Below are positions 10,208-21,030 of a stretch of DNA of 64,000 nucleotides, piece after piece (position 1 is the first letter of the stretch; every line of letters starts with the position of its first letter). This DNA comes from an uncultured Pelagibacteraceae bacterium (GTDB lineage Bacteria; Pseudomonadota; Alphaproteobacteria; Pelagibacterales; Pelagibacteraceae): positions 1-64,000 of the forward strand of contig CACKVM010000002.1 of the NCBI GenBank assembly GCA_902603625.1. Direction: 5' to 3'. The translations under genes and the position numbers were made by a program. The notes below the pieces were generated by a model. It was not told where the DNA came from. It saw nothing but the letters and a program-made list of their open reading frames with translations, and did not search any database.

Positions 10208-10955
10208 AAACAGAATAATACCTTGTTTAGATGTTAAAAATGGCCGAGTAGTTAAGGGTATAAATTTTGTTGATCTGAAAGATGCAGGAGACCCTGTCGA
10301 ACAAGCAAAAATTTATAGCGATGGTGGAGCAGATGAAATTTGTTTTTTAGATATTACAGCTTCAAATGAAAATAGAGATACTATTTATGATGTTGTGGAG
10401 AAAACTTCAAAAAAATGTTTTGTGCCATTAACTGTAGGAGGTGGTGTTAGAAGTGTTGATGATATAAACAAATTACTTAGCTGTGGGGCCGATAAAGTTT
10501 CCATAAACACAGCAGCAGTTGAGAATTCGAAAGTCGTTGTGGATAGTTCAAAAAAATTTGGGTCTCAATGTATTGTAGTTGCAATAGATGCTAAAAAAAA
10601 TGAAGATAAGTGGGAAGTTTTTACTCATGGAGGAAGAAATAATAGTGGGATTGATGCGTTGGAGTACGCTGAACAAATGGAAAAAAACGGTGCAGGGGAG
10701 CTATTAGTAACTTCTATGGATAGAGATGGAACACAAGTAGGTTATGATATTGATCTCATGTCAAAAATTTCATCTAAAGTAAATATCCCAGTTATTGCAT
10801 CTGGCGGGGTGGGTAATTTAGATCACATGGTGGACGGAATTAAATTAGGAAAAGCTAGTGCAGTTTTGGCAGCTTCTATATTTCACTATGGAAAATATTC
10901 GGTAAAAGAAGCCAAGGATTATTTGGACTCAAAAGGAATACCTGTTAGAATTTAA
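10200..10955 (+). CDS. hisF: Imidazole glycerol phosphate synthase subunit HisF
   Basis: [19 protein letters not shown]. Confidence 0.97.
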   Translation: MLKNRIIPCLDVKNGRVVKGINFVDLKDAGDPVEQAKIYSDGGADEICFLDITASNENRDTIYDVVEKTSKKCFVPLTVGGGVRSVDDINKLLSCGADKVSINTAAVENSKVVVDSSKKFGSQCIVVAIDAKKNEDKWEVFTHGGRNNSGIDALEYAEQMEKNGAGELLVTSMDRDGTQVGYDIDLMSKISSKVNIPVIASGGVGNLDHMVDGIKLGKASAVLAASIFHYGKYSVKEAKDYLDSKGIPVRI

Positions 10956-10956
10956 A

Positions 10957-11229
10957 ATGCTTAATACTTTAGAAAGCTTATTTAATCTTGCAAGAGAAAG
11001 GAAAAAAACTCCTGTAGATGGTTCTTACACAAATAAATTACTTAGTGATAAATCTTTGAGCAAAGAAAAGGTCCTAGAAGAAATTAATGAACTTATTGAG
11101 GCAGTAGAAAAAAATTCAAATAAAATTCATGAAGCAGCTGATGTTTTTTATCATTTGATAATGTATCTAGAGGCTAATGATGTAAAAATTGAAGATGTAA
11201 TGGAAGAACTTAATAAAAGAAAAAAATGA
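10957..11229 (+). CDS. hisE: Phosphoribosyl-ATP diphosphatase
   Basis: EEINELIEAVE ... EAADVFYHLIMYL; his operon position. Confidence 0.9.
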   Translation: MLNTLESLFNLARERKKTPVDGSYTNKLLSDKSLSKEKVLEEINELIEAVEKNSNKIHEAADVFYHLIMYLEANDVKIEDVMEELNKRKK

Positions 11230-11591
11230 CTTATGATGATAATAATATTTTTGCTAAAATTTTAAGAGGCGAGATACCTTGTAAAAAAATTTATGAGGAC
11301 GAATATGTCTTATCTTTTCATGATATAAATCCACAAAAAAAAATTCATGCACTGGTCATACCTAAAGGAAAATATATTGACCTTGACGATTTTAGTCAAA
11401 ATGCCTCTCAAGAGGAAATAGTGGGTTTATTAAAGGGTATTAATCTTGTTGCAAAAAAACTTGGTATATCAGTAGACGGTGGTAAAGGTTATCGTGCTTT
11501 AGCTAATATATCTGAACACGGTGGTCAAGAAGTACCTCATTTACATTTTCACCTATTTGGAGGTGAAAAAGTTGGAAAGATGGTGGAGTGA
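11226..11591 (+). CDS. HIT family protein
   Basis: IFAKILRGEIPCKKIYED; HLHFHLFGG histidine triad. Confidence 0.94.
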   Translation: MTYDDNNIFAKILRGEIPCKKIYEDEYVLSFHDINPQKKIHALVIPKGKYIDLDDFSQNASQEEIVGLLKGINLVAKKLGISVDGGKGYRALANISEHGGQEVPHLHFHLFGGEKVGKMVE

Positions 11592-12094
11592 GCACTAAAG
11601 TCGAGAGAAATTACTTAGAGATCAATTCACTTAAAGACTTAAAAAAATCAAAATTTTCTCCAGATGATTGTTTAATTGATCTTAGTGATCCAACAGATTT
11701 TCAAATAAATAAGTTTTTTTATAAAAACATCGGTAAAGAACATCGATGGACGGATCGATTAGTTTGGACAGATAAACAGTGGATGGAATATATTTCTGAT
11801 CAAAAGGTTAAAACTTATATTCTTAAAAAAGCTGATGATATAGCTGGATATTTTGAACTTATTTTCCATAAGGAAAAAAATGAGACAGAAATTGCTTATC
11901 TTGGTTTGCTTAAAGAATATCAGAATAAAAAGTTAGGTTCATATTTACTTTCTTCAGCAATTAAAAAATCTTTTGAAGATAAATATATTAAAAGAGTATG
12001 GGTCCACACTTGTACTTTAGACCACAAAAATGCTTTGAATAATTACTTAGCAAGAGGTATGAAAATATTTAGGAAAGAGTCTATACAAATTTAG
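11588..12094 (+). CDS. GNAT family N-acetyltransferase
   Basis: AYLGLLKEYQNKKLGSYLLSSAI acetyl-CoA-binding region; GTG start overlapping previous stop. Confidence 0.8.
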   Translation: MSTKVERNYLEINSLKDLKKSKFSPDDCLIDLSDPTDFQINKFFYKNIGKEHRWTDRLVWTDKQWMEYISDQKVKTYILKKADDIAGYFELIFHKEKNETEIAYLGLLKEYQNKKLGSYLLSSAIKKSFEDKYIKRVWVHTCTLDHKNALNNYLARGMKIFRKESIQI

Positions 12095-12642
12095 TTAATA
12101 GTAGGAAGTTTAAATATATTTTTTTTTAATATCATATTTTTTTTTACTGACGAAATATATGTAATGGCTAAATTTTGATATATATCTAAAGTTTGCCACC
12201 CTACTAAAGTATAGTTATCTTTATCAAAAAATATGTTTATTTCATTGTTATCTTTTAGAAGAGTGTAATTGACAAATTTATTGTCAATAATCCTTTCCTC
12301 CAAATTTTGAATTTGGTTTATTAAAAAGTTTTTATCAAGAATATATGTAAGAGGTGTCCTTTCGATAGGATATCTATAATAACTTCCATTTTTTGTAATT
12401 ATAACAAGAGATTTCCCGTTTGATACTAATATTTTATTTTTTGGTAAATTATAATCACAAAATATTTTTTTTGGATATTCTATAATGCATTCACCTTTTT
12501 CAATCTTACTATTTATATTTTGTTCAAATTTGAAACTTAAATTATTTATATTTGATAAATTTTTAATAATATTTTCTTTGATTGATCCTAAAGCAATTGA
12601 ATTATGAGATAATATAATGAAAATTAATAAAAATTTTTTCAT
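12091..12642 (-). CDS. lolA: Outer-membrane lipoprotein carrier LolA-like
   Basis: Signal peptide; INNLSFKFEQN; GECIIEYPKKIFCDY; downstream of ftsK. Confidence 0.75.
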   Translation of the reverse strand: MKKFLLIFIILSHNSIALGSIKENIIKNLSNINNLSFKFEQNINSKIEKGECIIEYPKKIFCDYNLPKNKILVSNGKSLVIITKNGSYYRYPIERTPLTYILDKNFLINQIQNLEERIIDNKFVNYTLLKDNNEINIFFDKDNYTLVGWQTLDIYQNLAITYISSVKKNMILKKNIFKLPTIN

Positions 12643-14729
12643 TAGAGAACGTCTCTTTTGCCAACATGATTAGCTTTACTAATTAATCCTTCCTCTTCCA
12701 TCATATCAATTATTCTTGCTGCTCTGTTATAGCCAATTTGTAATTTTCTTTGTAAAAATGAAGTAGATGCTTTTCCTTCTGTTTTTATAATTTCCACTGC
12801 CTTTTCATAAAGTTCATCTTTATCTCCATTATTTTTTGAACCATATTCAATTTCTTTTTCATCTGCAAAATTGAGAATTTCGTCTACGTAATCAGGTTCT
12901 TCTTGGGATCTAAGAAAGTTATTTATTGTCTCAATTTCATTATCAGAAACAAATGGTGCATGAATTCTTAAAATCCTATTAGCAGAAGACATATACAACA
13001 TATCACCTTTTCCTAGAAGTTGTTCAGCTCCTTGTTCACCTAAAATAGTTCTGCTATCAATTTTAGATGTAACTTGAAAAGAAATTCTAGTAGGAAAATT
13101 TGCTTTAATAGTGCCTGTTATAACATCTACACTTGGTCGCTGAGTGGCCATAATAATATGAATACCAGCTGCTCTTGCCATTTGAGATAATTTTTGAATA
13201 TAATTTTCAATTTCTTTACCAGCAACAAGCATCAAATCCGACATTTCATCAACTACAACTACTATATAGGGCATTGCTAATTTATGTTTTGAATTGTAAG
13301 AGTCTATATTCCTAACACCTTCTTTTGTCATCAATCTGTATCTACTTTCCATTTCTTTTACTACCCAACCGAGAACAGAAGCAGCTCTTTTAGCTTCAGT
13401 TATGACTGGACATAATAAATGTGGTATACCTTCATAAGTCGAGAGCTCTAACATTTTTGGATCAATTAAAATAAATTTGCATTTATCAGGAGTATGTCTA
13501 AACAACAGTGACAAAATAATAGTATTAATACAAACAGATTTTCCAGAGCCTGTAGTTCCAGCTATTAATAAATGGGGCATTGAAGCTAAATCAGTTACTA
13601 AAGGGACACCAGAAATATTTTTTCCTAATGCTATAGGTAATTTAATTTCTTTTTTTTTAAACTCTTTACTATTTAAAATTTCACTTAAATAAACATTTTC
13701 TCTTGTAGTGTTTGGTAATTCAATTCCAACAGTATTACTTCCTGGAATAGTCGAAATTCTTGCTGACTCCGAGCTGGTATTCCTTGCAATATCATCTGAT
13801 AAGTTAATAATTTTAGAAACTTTAACTCCTGCAGCTGGTTCAAATTCGTTTAATGTCACAACTGGACCATGACTAATTTTTTTGATATTACCATTTACAC
13901 CAAAATCTTTTAATATTCTTTCAAGAAATTCAGGGTCTTGATTTTCATCTTTTTTGGTTTTCCTTTCTTTTATTGATGGTATCTTTAATAATTCAAATGT
14001 AGGAAGATTAAATTTTAATTTTTCATTGTTTTTTAATTTGTCAGCCTTAATAAAAGGTAAGTCTTCTTGAATTAAATTTTTGATTTGATCTTGTGGAATG
14101 TACTCTGTAATAATTTCATTTTTGTCAGTATAAGTTGTATTTTCTCTTTTATTGAAAAGTGTTGAGAGTTTTTTTAATAATTTAAGAAAACTTTTTATTT
14201 TAAAATTTATGCTTTTTAAAAAAGATCCTATTGTCAAAACAATAAGAAGATAATAAGCTATGTTAATATTTAGATTAATTAAATTTCCAAATAAATTTTT
14301 ATTAAGATATGATCCAACAAATCCTCCATTTCCATTAATAAAAAGGGAAAAATTGTCATTATAAAAAAAACTAAAAAATAAAGATCCAAATAAAGAGCAA
14401 ATTATAATAAAAAAAACATTTTCTATTATTAAAAATATATTTTTACTCTTAAAAATATTTATCCCAGTGACGAATAAAGTTAGAGATATTAGATAAGATA
14501 TAATTCCAATAGATTGAAAAAATAAATCAGATGTATAACTTCCCTGAAAACCAAGTAAATTTTTGATTTCCGTATTTTGTGGAAATATGAAGTTTGGGTC
14601 TTCTGGAGAGTATGATGTTAATGAGATGATTAATAGTATTCCAGAGAATGATATAATTAAACCTAAAATTTCAATTAATCTATTAATCGTAAATTGAACA
14701 GTAATATTTGCTATATTTTTTATATTCAT
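12642..14729 (-). CDS. ftsK: DNA translocase FtsK
   Basis: PHLLIAGTTGSGKSVCINTII; C-terminal gamma-type winged helix; N-terminal TM segments. Confidence 0.96.
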   Translation of the reverse strand: MNIKNIANITVQFTINRLIEILGLIISFSGILLIISLTSYSPEDPNFIFPQNTEIKNLLGFQGSYTSDLFFQSIGIISYLISLTLFVTGINIFKSKNIFLIIENVFFIIICSLFGSLFFSFFYNDNFSLFINGNGGFVGSYLNKNLFGNLINLNINIAYYLLIVLTIGSFLKSINFKIKSFLKLLKKLSTLFNKRENTTYTDKNEIITEYIPQDQIKNLIQEDLPFIKADKLKNNEKLKFNLPTFELLKIPSIKERKTKKDENQDPEFLERILKDFGVNGNIKKISHGPVVTLNEFEPAAGVKVSKIINLSDDIARNTSSESARISTIPGSNTVGIELPNTTRENVYLSEILNSKEFKKKEIKLPIALGKNISGVPLVTDLASMPHLLIAGTTGSGKSVCINTIILSLLFRHTPDKCKFILIDPKMLELSTYEGIPHLLCPVITEAKRAASVLGWVVKEMESRYRLMTKEGVRNIDSYNSKHKLAMPYIVVVVDEMSDLMLVAGKEIENYIQKLSQMARAAGIHIIMATQRPSVDVITGTIKANFPTRISFQVTSKIDSRTILGEQGAEQLLGKGDMLYMSSANRILRIHAPFVSDNEIETINNFLRSQEEPDYVDEILNFADEKEIEYGSKNNGDKDELYEKAVEIIKTEGKASTSFLQRKLQIGYNRAARIIDMMEEEGLISKANHVGKRDVL

Positions 14730-14790
14730 TTTAATGAATCAAATTTATCACTTTGTATCATCTAATTTTTATTGTTAAAATTAATTTGTT

Positions 14791-15873
14791 ATGAAAGTTT
14801 GTATTATTGGTGATGGCCTCGTTAGCCTATCTCTGGCTAATGTATTGATGAAAAAAGACTTGGAAATAGATATTTTAGTAAACACTAAAAAAAAAATTTA
14901 CAATAAAACAAGGACTATCGGTATTTCAAAATCTAATGTTGATTTTTTTAATGATGAGATAGTCAATATAAAAAAAATTTTATGGGAAATTAAAAAGATA
15001 AAAGTTCTTACAGAAAATTCATCGAATAAAGAAATTTTAAACTTTACGAATGATAATAAACAAATTTTTTCGATAATTAAAAACTATAAACTTAATGAAT
15101 TATTACTTAGAAATATAAAAAAAAGAAAAAATGTTAATTTTAAAAAAACAATTAATCTAGAAAATATTTTAAAGGAAAATTATAATTTAATTGTAAATTG
15201 TGACCCAAAACATGAAATTACAAATAAATATTTTTATAAAAAGATTAAAAAGAATTATAATAGTTATGCATACACCACAATTATAAATCATAAAAAAAAA
15301 GAAAAAAATAATATTGCATATCAAAATTTTACTAATGATGGGCCGATAGCTTTTTTACCAATTTCGAATTCTTCAACTTCAGTTATATATTCTTTACGAA
15401 GTAGAAATATAAATACCCAAAAACAAATAAAGAAATTGATTAAAAAATTTAACCCAAACTATCTAATTAAAAAAATAGATGATTGTGCAAGCTTTAGATT
15501 GAAATCATCAAATTTAAGAAAATATTATAAAAATAATATTCTTGCCTTTGGAGATTTGCTTCACAAAATACATCCTTTAGCAGGACAAGGATTTAATATG
15601 TCGCTAAGAGACATTAAGCTTTTATCAGAATTAATCGATAATAAACTAAATTTAGGTATGCAAATTGATAGTTCAGTTTGTTATGAATTTCAGCAAAATT
15701 CACAAGATCGAAATTATATTTTTGCGACGGGTATTGATTGGATTTATGAAATATTTAATTTTGAAAGTAAAACTAAATCTAAATTTATTAGTAAAACGAT
15801 CAATTTTATAGGTCAAAAAAAATTGATTAATTCTTTTTTTAAAAAATATGCAGATAATGGAATTAGAATCTAA
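14791..15873 (+). CDS. UbiH/UbiF-type FAD-dependent monooxygenase
   Basis: GDLLHKIHPLAGQGFNMSLRDI motif; N-terminal dinucleotide fold. Confidence 0.82.
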   Translation: MKVCIIGDGLVSLSLANVLMKKDLEIDILVNTKKKIYNKTRTIGISKSNVDFFNDEIVNIKKILWEIKKIKVLTENSSNKEILNFTNDNKQIFSIIKNYKLNELLLRNIKKRKNVNFKKTINLENILKENYNLIVNCDPKHEITNKYFYKKIKKNYNSYAYTTIINHKKKEKNNIAYQNFTNDGPIAFLPISNSSTSVIYSLRSRNINTQKQIKKLIKKFNPNYLIKKIDDCASFRLKSSNLRKYYKNNILAFGDLLHKIHPLAGQGFNMSLRDIKLLSELIDNKLNLGMQIDSSVCYEFQQNSQDRNYIFATGIDWIYEIFNFESKTKSKFISKTINFIGQKKLINSFFKKYADNGIRI

Positions 15874-15874
15874 A

Positions 15875-16540
15875 TTACTGTAAAGTTGTATTATTATACT
15901 CGTCGTAAGAATAAGTATTCAGAATTTCAGCAATTTTACTTTTTCTAACTGCTAAATTTTGCGCTTCTAATAAAACTTGTTTTTCCTCTAAACTAAAAGG
16001 AGAGGCCATAGCTAGAGCATTTATGGTTTCGTCTAAGCTTTGTTTTTCTAGGGCTTTCCAATTAATAATAAATCCTCTTTTTTCAAATAGAGATTTTAAA
16101 TCTTTAAAAATTAACTCAAGATCTGAAAATTTTAAATTTTCCTTTTTTTCGGTTAAATCATCTAAGAAATTTTCAAAACTTACTTCACAACTTCTATATT
16201 TTTTCTCATTTATTATTTCTTTAATTATTTTAAATCTCGCCACTCCCTTTAAATCAATTAAATATCTCCCATCGTCAGTTTCCTTAAAACTTGTAATTTT
16301 TCCTAAACATCCAATATCATGGAGTTTCTCTATAGTAGATTCTTGCTTGATAGTAATTTTTGGTTGGATCATTCCAATAAGTTTGTTTGACTTCATGCTA
16401 TCATTTATCATATCAATGTAACGTGGTTCAAAAATGTTGAGTGGAACAGAAGTTTTTGGAAATATTATAAAATTACTTAATGGAAATATTGGGATTTTAT
16501 TTGGTAATTCTTCTTTTTTTAACATGATTAAGTATAACAC
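15875..16540 (-). CDS. LON N-terminal (substrate-binding) domain protein
   Basis: IPIFPLSNFIIFPKTSVPLNIFEPRYIDMI. Confidence 0.88.
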   Translation of the reverse strand: MLYLIMLKKEELPNKIPIFPLSNFIIFPKTSVPLNIFEPRYIDMINDSMKSNKLIGMIQPKITIKQESTIEKLHDIGCLGKITSFKETDDGRYLIDLKGVARFKIIKEIINEKKYRSCEVSFENFLDDLTEKKENLKFSDLELIFKDLKSLFEKRGFIINWKALEKQSLDETINALAMASPFSLEEKQVLLEAQNLAVRKSKIAEILNTYSYDEYNNTTLQ

Positions 16541-16551
16541 ATTAATATAGC

Positions 16552-16580
16552 TTGAATCAAAAAAAAAGGCTTACTATAAT
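16552..16580 (+). promoter_or_regulatory. Sigma70-type promoter for tRNA-Gly
   Basis: TTGAAT (16552-16557), 17-bp spacer, TATAAT (16575-16580). Confidence 0.65.
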
Positions 16581-16588
16581 CTTAATAT

Positions 16589-16663
16589 GCGGGCATAGCT
16601 CAGTGGTAGAGCGTCTCGTTGCCAACGAGAAGGTCGAGGGTTCGACCCCCTTTGCCCGCTCCA
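16589..16663 (+). tRNA. tRNA-Gly (anticodon GCC), CCA encoded
   Basis: GCGGGCA/TGCCCGC acceptor, anticodon loop TTGCCAA, T-arm GAGGGTTCGACCCCC. Confidence 0.95.
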
Positions 16664-16677
16664 TAAAAAAAATTTAT

Positions 16678-17517
16678 ATGATTATTTGGATTGCATCTTA
16701 TCCTAAAAGTGGAAATACTTTCATTAGATCTTTCTTGTCCTCTTATTTTTTTTCAAAAAAAGGAAAATTTGACTTTAGCTTATTAATGAATATTCCTCAA
16801 TTTCCTTCAATAAGATTTTCCCAAAAAGATTTTTTGTCATTTAAGGATGCTGCTGAAAATTGGATACCCAATCAAAAATTTTTTTTTGACAAAAAAAAGA
16901 TTTTTTTTTTAAAAACTCATAACACTCTTAACAAATTTAATAATTTTGATTTTACGACAGAGAGTGAAACAGCTGGTGCCATTTACATAGTCAGAGATCC
17001 CAGAAATGTGATAACATCTATGTGCCATCATTACTCCTTCACACTAGAATATGCGTTGGAAAGAATGTTAGACCAAAACGCTTCATTATCTGAAAAAGCT
17101 AGTAATGGTGATTGTAGTAATTTTACATTTTTAGGTTCTTGGTCTGAACATTATAAATCTTGGAAAAATAATAAAAAGTTTAAAGTCTTATTTATTAAAT
17201 ATGAGGACTTAAAAAATAACAAAGAAGAGATTTTTATGGAAATGATAAATTTTATTAATCAATTATATGGTAATCCAAATAGCCAAATAGATGAAAATAA
17301 GTTTAATAATTCTTTAAGATCTACAAATTTTTCAAATTTAAAAAACAAAGAATTAAATGAAGGCTTTAGTGAAGGCTATATGTCAAGTGGAGGAAAAAAG
17401 ATTAATTTTTTCAACATGGGTTTTAAAAATAAATGGGAAAACTTTTTACCAAAAAATATAGTAGACATGATTGATAAAAAATTTAATATTGAATTGAAAG
17501 AATTAGGTTATAAATAA
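16678..17517 (+). CDS. Sulfotransferase family protein
   Basis: MIIWIASYPKSGNTFIRSFL (PAPS-binding loop); IVRDPRNVITS; true start downstream of tRNA. Confidence 0.88.
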   Translation: MIIWIASYPKSGNTFIRSFLSSYFFSKKGKFDFSLLMNIPQFPSIRFSQKDFLSFKDAAENWIPNQKFFFDKKKIFFLKTHNTLNKFNNFDFTTESETAGAIYIVRDPRNVITSMCHHYSFTLEYALERMLDQNASLSEKASNGDCSNFTFLGSWSEHYKSWKNNKKFKVLFIKYEDLKNNKEEIFMEMINFINQLYGNPNSQIDENKFNNSLRSTNFSNLKNKELNEGFSEGYMSSGGKKINFFNMGFKNKWENFLPKNIVDMIDKKFNIELKELGYK

Positions 17518-17525
17518 ATAAGTAT

Positions 17526-17870
17526 ATGAATGATTTAATAAATAAAAAATGTGTTCCTTGTGAGGGTGGGGTCATACCTTTTGATATTTCACAAATACAA
17601 AAATATCAAAAAAAAGTTGATGGCTGGGAAATTGTAAAAGGTGATAAACAAATTTATTTTTTGGAAAAAAAATTTGATTTTAAAAACTTTCAAGAAAGTC
17701 AAGATTTTATCAATAAAGTTGGTGAAATTTCAGAAAATGAGGGACATCATCCTGACATAAATTTTGGCTGGGGTTATGCTAAAATAAATATTACTACTCA
17801 TGCCATTAAAGGTTTGTCAGAAAATGATTTTATTTTAGCTGCTAAAATTGACGAAATTCTTAATGTCTAA
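17526..17870 (+). CDS. 4a-hydroxytetrahydrobiopterin dehydratase (PCD/DCoH-like)
   Basis: NEGHHPDINFGWGYAKINITTHAIKGLSENDFILAAKID. Confidence 0.92.
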   Translation: MNDLINKKCVPCEGGVIPFDISQIQKYQKKVDGWEIVKGDKQIYFLEKKFDFKNFQESQDFINKVGEISENEGHHPDINFGWGYAKINITTHAIKGLSENDFILAAKIDEILNV

Positions 17871-19395
17871 AATGCCTTGTTTTCGAAAATAATAAAACTG
17901 TATTTGTATCATTTGCAAATTTAATTATTTCTTTATCTCTGATTGATCCCTTGGGTTGAACTACAGCTTGCACACCGGATTGAACAAGTTTTTCTATTCC
18001 ATCAACGAATGGAAAAAAAGCATCAGATGCTGCAACAATATCCTTAGATGATTTCATAAATTTATTCATTTTATCTATTGCAATTTGGCTGCTATCCAAT
18101 CTACTTGGTTGTCCTGATCCAATTCCTATTGTTGTTTTATTAGAGGCTAAAACAACAGCATTAGATTTAACGTATTTGCATACATTGAAAGCAAACACTA
18201 AATCGTCAAATTGTGATTTGGATGGTTTTCTTTTGGATACAACCTTAAAATCTTTTTTTTTAAATATTTTTGTATCTTCAGATTGTACTAACATATTCCT
18301 ATTTACAGAAGTATATTTTAAAACTTCAGACAGTACATAGTGTTCGGCATTTATTAACCTTAAATTTTTTTTCTTTTTTAATATTTTCAAAGCACTATTA
18401 TCAAAACCATTTGCAATAATCACTTCTAAAAACATTTTATTTAGTTCAGTTGCGATTGTTTTGGTAATTTTAAAATTACAAGAAACTATTCCGCCGTATG
18501 CACTTATTGGATCACATGAAAGTGCAAACTTAAAACTATTTAAATTATTTTTTAATGATGAAACACCACAAGGATTAGCATGTTTTAAAATTACAGTGCC
18601 AATATTTTTTGGAAAAGATTTTGAAATTGTAAGAGCTGAAAAAATATCATTCAAATTATTGTAGCTCAGTTTTTTTCCGTGAATTTGGTGAATATCCAAA
18701 ATATTATTTTTTGAGTAAACTGCACTCTCTTGATGAGGGTTTTCACCGTATCTAAGTTTTGAAATTAAATTACCATAAATAATCTTTTTATGAGGAAAAT
18801 TAATATTATCAATTTTATTAAAATAATTAGAAATTACTGCATCATAATATGCTGTTTCAGCAAATGCTATTTGAGACATTTTTTTTCTAAATTTAAGAGT
18901 GGTAAAACCTTTATTATTTTTTATTTGTTCTATTAGTTCATTATATTGAGAATTAGATGTTATTACTGTAACATCATTGTAATTTTTTGCAGCAGCCCTA
19001 ACCATTGTTGGACCACCAATATCTATTTGGCTTAAAATTTCATTATGATTTGAGGTTTTTTTTAAGGTTTTCTCAAAAGGATAAAAATTTACGATTACAA
19101 GATCAATGTCATCAAAATTATTTTTGATAAGATCTTTACGGTGACTTTTTTTATTTCTTTGGTTTAAAATTCCAGCATAAATTTTTGGATGTAAAGTTTT
19201 TACCCTTCCATCTAATATTTCAGGTGATTTTGTATAATTTGAAACTTCGGTACATCGGAATTTTAATTTTTTTATTTCTTTGTAAGTCCCACCAGAACTT
19301 ATAATTTGGATTTTATTTTTTTTTAAAATTTGAAGGAGCGGTTTTAAATTTTCTTTATTTGAAACAGAAATTAATGCTTTTTTAATTTTTTTCAT
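17860..19395 (-). CDS. purH: Bifunctional AICAR transformylase/IMP cyclohydrolase
   Basis: KALISVSNK; KTLHPKIYAGIL; KLRYGENPHQ. Confidence 0.97.
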   Translation of the reverse strand: MKKIKKALISVSNKENLKPLLQILKKNKIQIISSGGTYKEIKKLKFRCTEVSNYTKSPEILDGRVKTLHPKIYAGILNQRNKKSHRKDLIKNNFDDIDLVIVNFYPFEKTLKKTSNHNEILSQIDIGGPTMVRAAAKNYNDVTVITSNSQYNELIEQIKNNKGFTTLKFRKKMSQIAFAETAYYDAVISNYFNKIDNINFPHKKIIYGNLISKLRYGENPHQESAVYSKNNILDIHQIHGKKLSYNNLNDIFSALTISKSFPKNIGTVILKHANPCGVSSLKNNLNSFKFALSCDPISAYGGIVSCNFKITKTIATELNKMFLEVIIANGFDNSALKILKKKKNLRLINAEHYVLSEVLKYTSVNRNMLVQSEDTKIFKKKDFKVVSKRKPSKSQFDDLVFAFNVCKYVKSNAVVLASNKTTIGIGSGQPSRLDSSQIAIDKMNKFMKSSKDIVAASDAFFPFVDGIEKLVQSGVQAVVQPKGSIRDKEIIKFANDTNTVLLFSKTRHFRH

Positions 19396-21026
19396 TAAAT
19401 TTTACTTAGCTCCCAAGATATGCTTTCCTCAGTTGTATTAGTAATTCCACTAATAAAAATATTTTGATTTTGTGTATATGAATTTTTTTTGCCAAAATAA
19501 AGTCCTTTATCAATATTGATTTCAAATTTTTCGCAACTAAATTTCCAACCCTGGTCATCTAATTCAATTAATATAGTTTTATTGTCTTGTGTCTTCATTA
19601 ATTTTACATTTGGTTCCAAGTGAAATCTCAACTCAAATTTTATATTTAAATTATTTTTTCTATTCAAGATTTTATCATTCCCTACAAACTTATATTTTTT
19701 TGGAAAAAATTCTATTTGTCTCTCATAAATTGTATTATATCTTCTTAAATATCCATCGTGCGAAGCATTAATTTTCCAGTAATTCTTTTCAAATATTAAA
19801 TTTTTTTTTAATATTTTTATCCCGCCATTAATTAAAAAACCTTTATTATTTCTTTTTTCAAAGCGACACGAGGAATTATCGTCAATAATCAATACACTAT
19901 GTGTAGCTGTTGACTTTGATAATTTTTTTAGATCAACATTTTTATAACCAAAATATCCACAATTGCTTATAAGTTTTTTTCCATCAGAATTTATTTCAAA
20001 TGATAATGCTCCAGCTTGGTAGTCTTTAGAAAATCTTGATAAAGGAGATGGACCAGCATCCATTACTAATGATATCTTTTTACCATTAAGAATTATATAA
20101 CCTCCAAATTCTTTTTCTTCATTCTTAAATTTATAATCAAATCTTTTTAAATAATTATCAAAATCGTGATTGTTAGAAATATTATTTCCATTCATTAAAA
20201 TATCAAATTGAGTGTTTTGCCAGACAAAAGCGTAACCCTGTCCTAAATAGTAAATTGTTTCGTTTATTTCATCTGGTATCTCAATTTGTGATTCTTTGAA
20301 CCACTCTCTTATAAGAATAAAATATTTTAAGTAGAAAATTAATTGTTTAATATTCCTAGATTTTGGAAAACCATAATTATCAAAACTTGATTTGATAATT
20401 TTTTTCAACAGACTCAAGCCGTATTCTAGATAATTTTTTTGATCTTTGTAGCAAAGACCAACCAAGATGATAGCCGCACATCCAATTATTTTATCATCTA
20501 AGTCTTTTGATTTATTAATTTCGTTAACTAAATGATTTGTTTGTTTCTGTATCATTAAATTATATTTTTTTTGGTAACTTTCGTCACTTTCATCAAAAGT
20601 TAGATTATAATTTGAAAGCCATGCTATAATTCTTTTTGAGGTAATATCAAATTCCCAGCTTTTAGAATTATATTTAAAGTTTTTATCTATCCAATCAGAT
20701 ATGATTTTATGTATATTTTTTTTTGATGACTTTAAATCTAATTTAAAAAACCAATAAAAATTATTAAGCTTTTTAAAATCTCTAGAATTTATATTTTTGT
20801 TTGTCCACAAGTTTTCAATTGAAATATCGTTTATATTTATCTTTTTTGTTTGATAATTTATTAAAGATGAGAGTAAATGTGGACTAGGTTTATAAATTAG
20901 CTCATTAAATCTGATATTAGATATTTTCTTATCATAATAATTTGAATTAAGATAAATATTTCTAAATTTAGAATAAAAAGTCTTATAGAATTGATACAGG
21001 AAATTTAATAAATTTCTTAAAATCAT
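19395..21026 (-). CDS. Heparinase II/III family protein
   Basis: DAGPSPLSRFSKDYQAGALSFEINSDGKKLISNCG; located next to purH. Confidence 0.85.
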   Translation of the reverse strand: MILRNLLNFLYQFYKTFYSKFRNIYLNSNYYDKKISNIRFNELIYKPSPHLLSSLINYQTKKININDISIENLWTNKNINSRDFKKLNNFYWFFKLDLKSSKKNIHKIISDWIDKNFKYNSKSWEFDITSKRIIAWLSNYNLTFDESDESYQKKYNLMIQKQTNHLVNEINKSKDLDDKIIGCAAIILVGLCYKDQKNYLEYGLSLLKKIIKSSFDNYGFPKSRNIKQLIFYLKYFILIREWFKESQIEIPDEINETIYYLGQGYAFVWQNTQFDILMNGNNISNNHDFDNYLKRFDYKFKNEEKEFGGYIILNGKKISLVMDAGPSPLSRFSKDYQAGALSFEINSDGKKLISNCGYFGYKNVDLKKLSKSTATHSVLIIDDNSSCRFEKRNNKGFLINGGIKILKKNLIFEKNYWKINASHDGYLRRYNTIYERQIEFFPKKYKFVGNDKILNRKNNLNIKFELRFHLEPNVKLMKTQDNKTILIELDDQGWKFSCEKFEINIDKGLYFGKKNSYTQNQNIFISGITNTTEESISWELSKI

Positions 21027-21030
21027 TTAT

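Noticed and set aside
16552-16677. ORF-track start for the sulfotransferase at 16552
   Set aside because: The extension runs through the tRNA-Gly gene and its promoter; the family N-terminus starts at ATG 16678.
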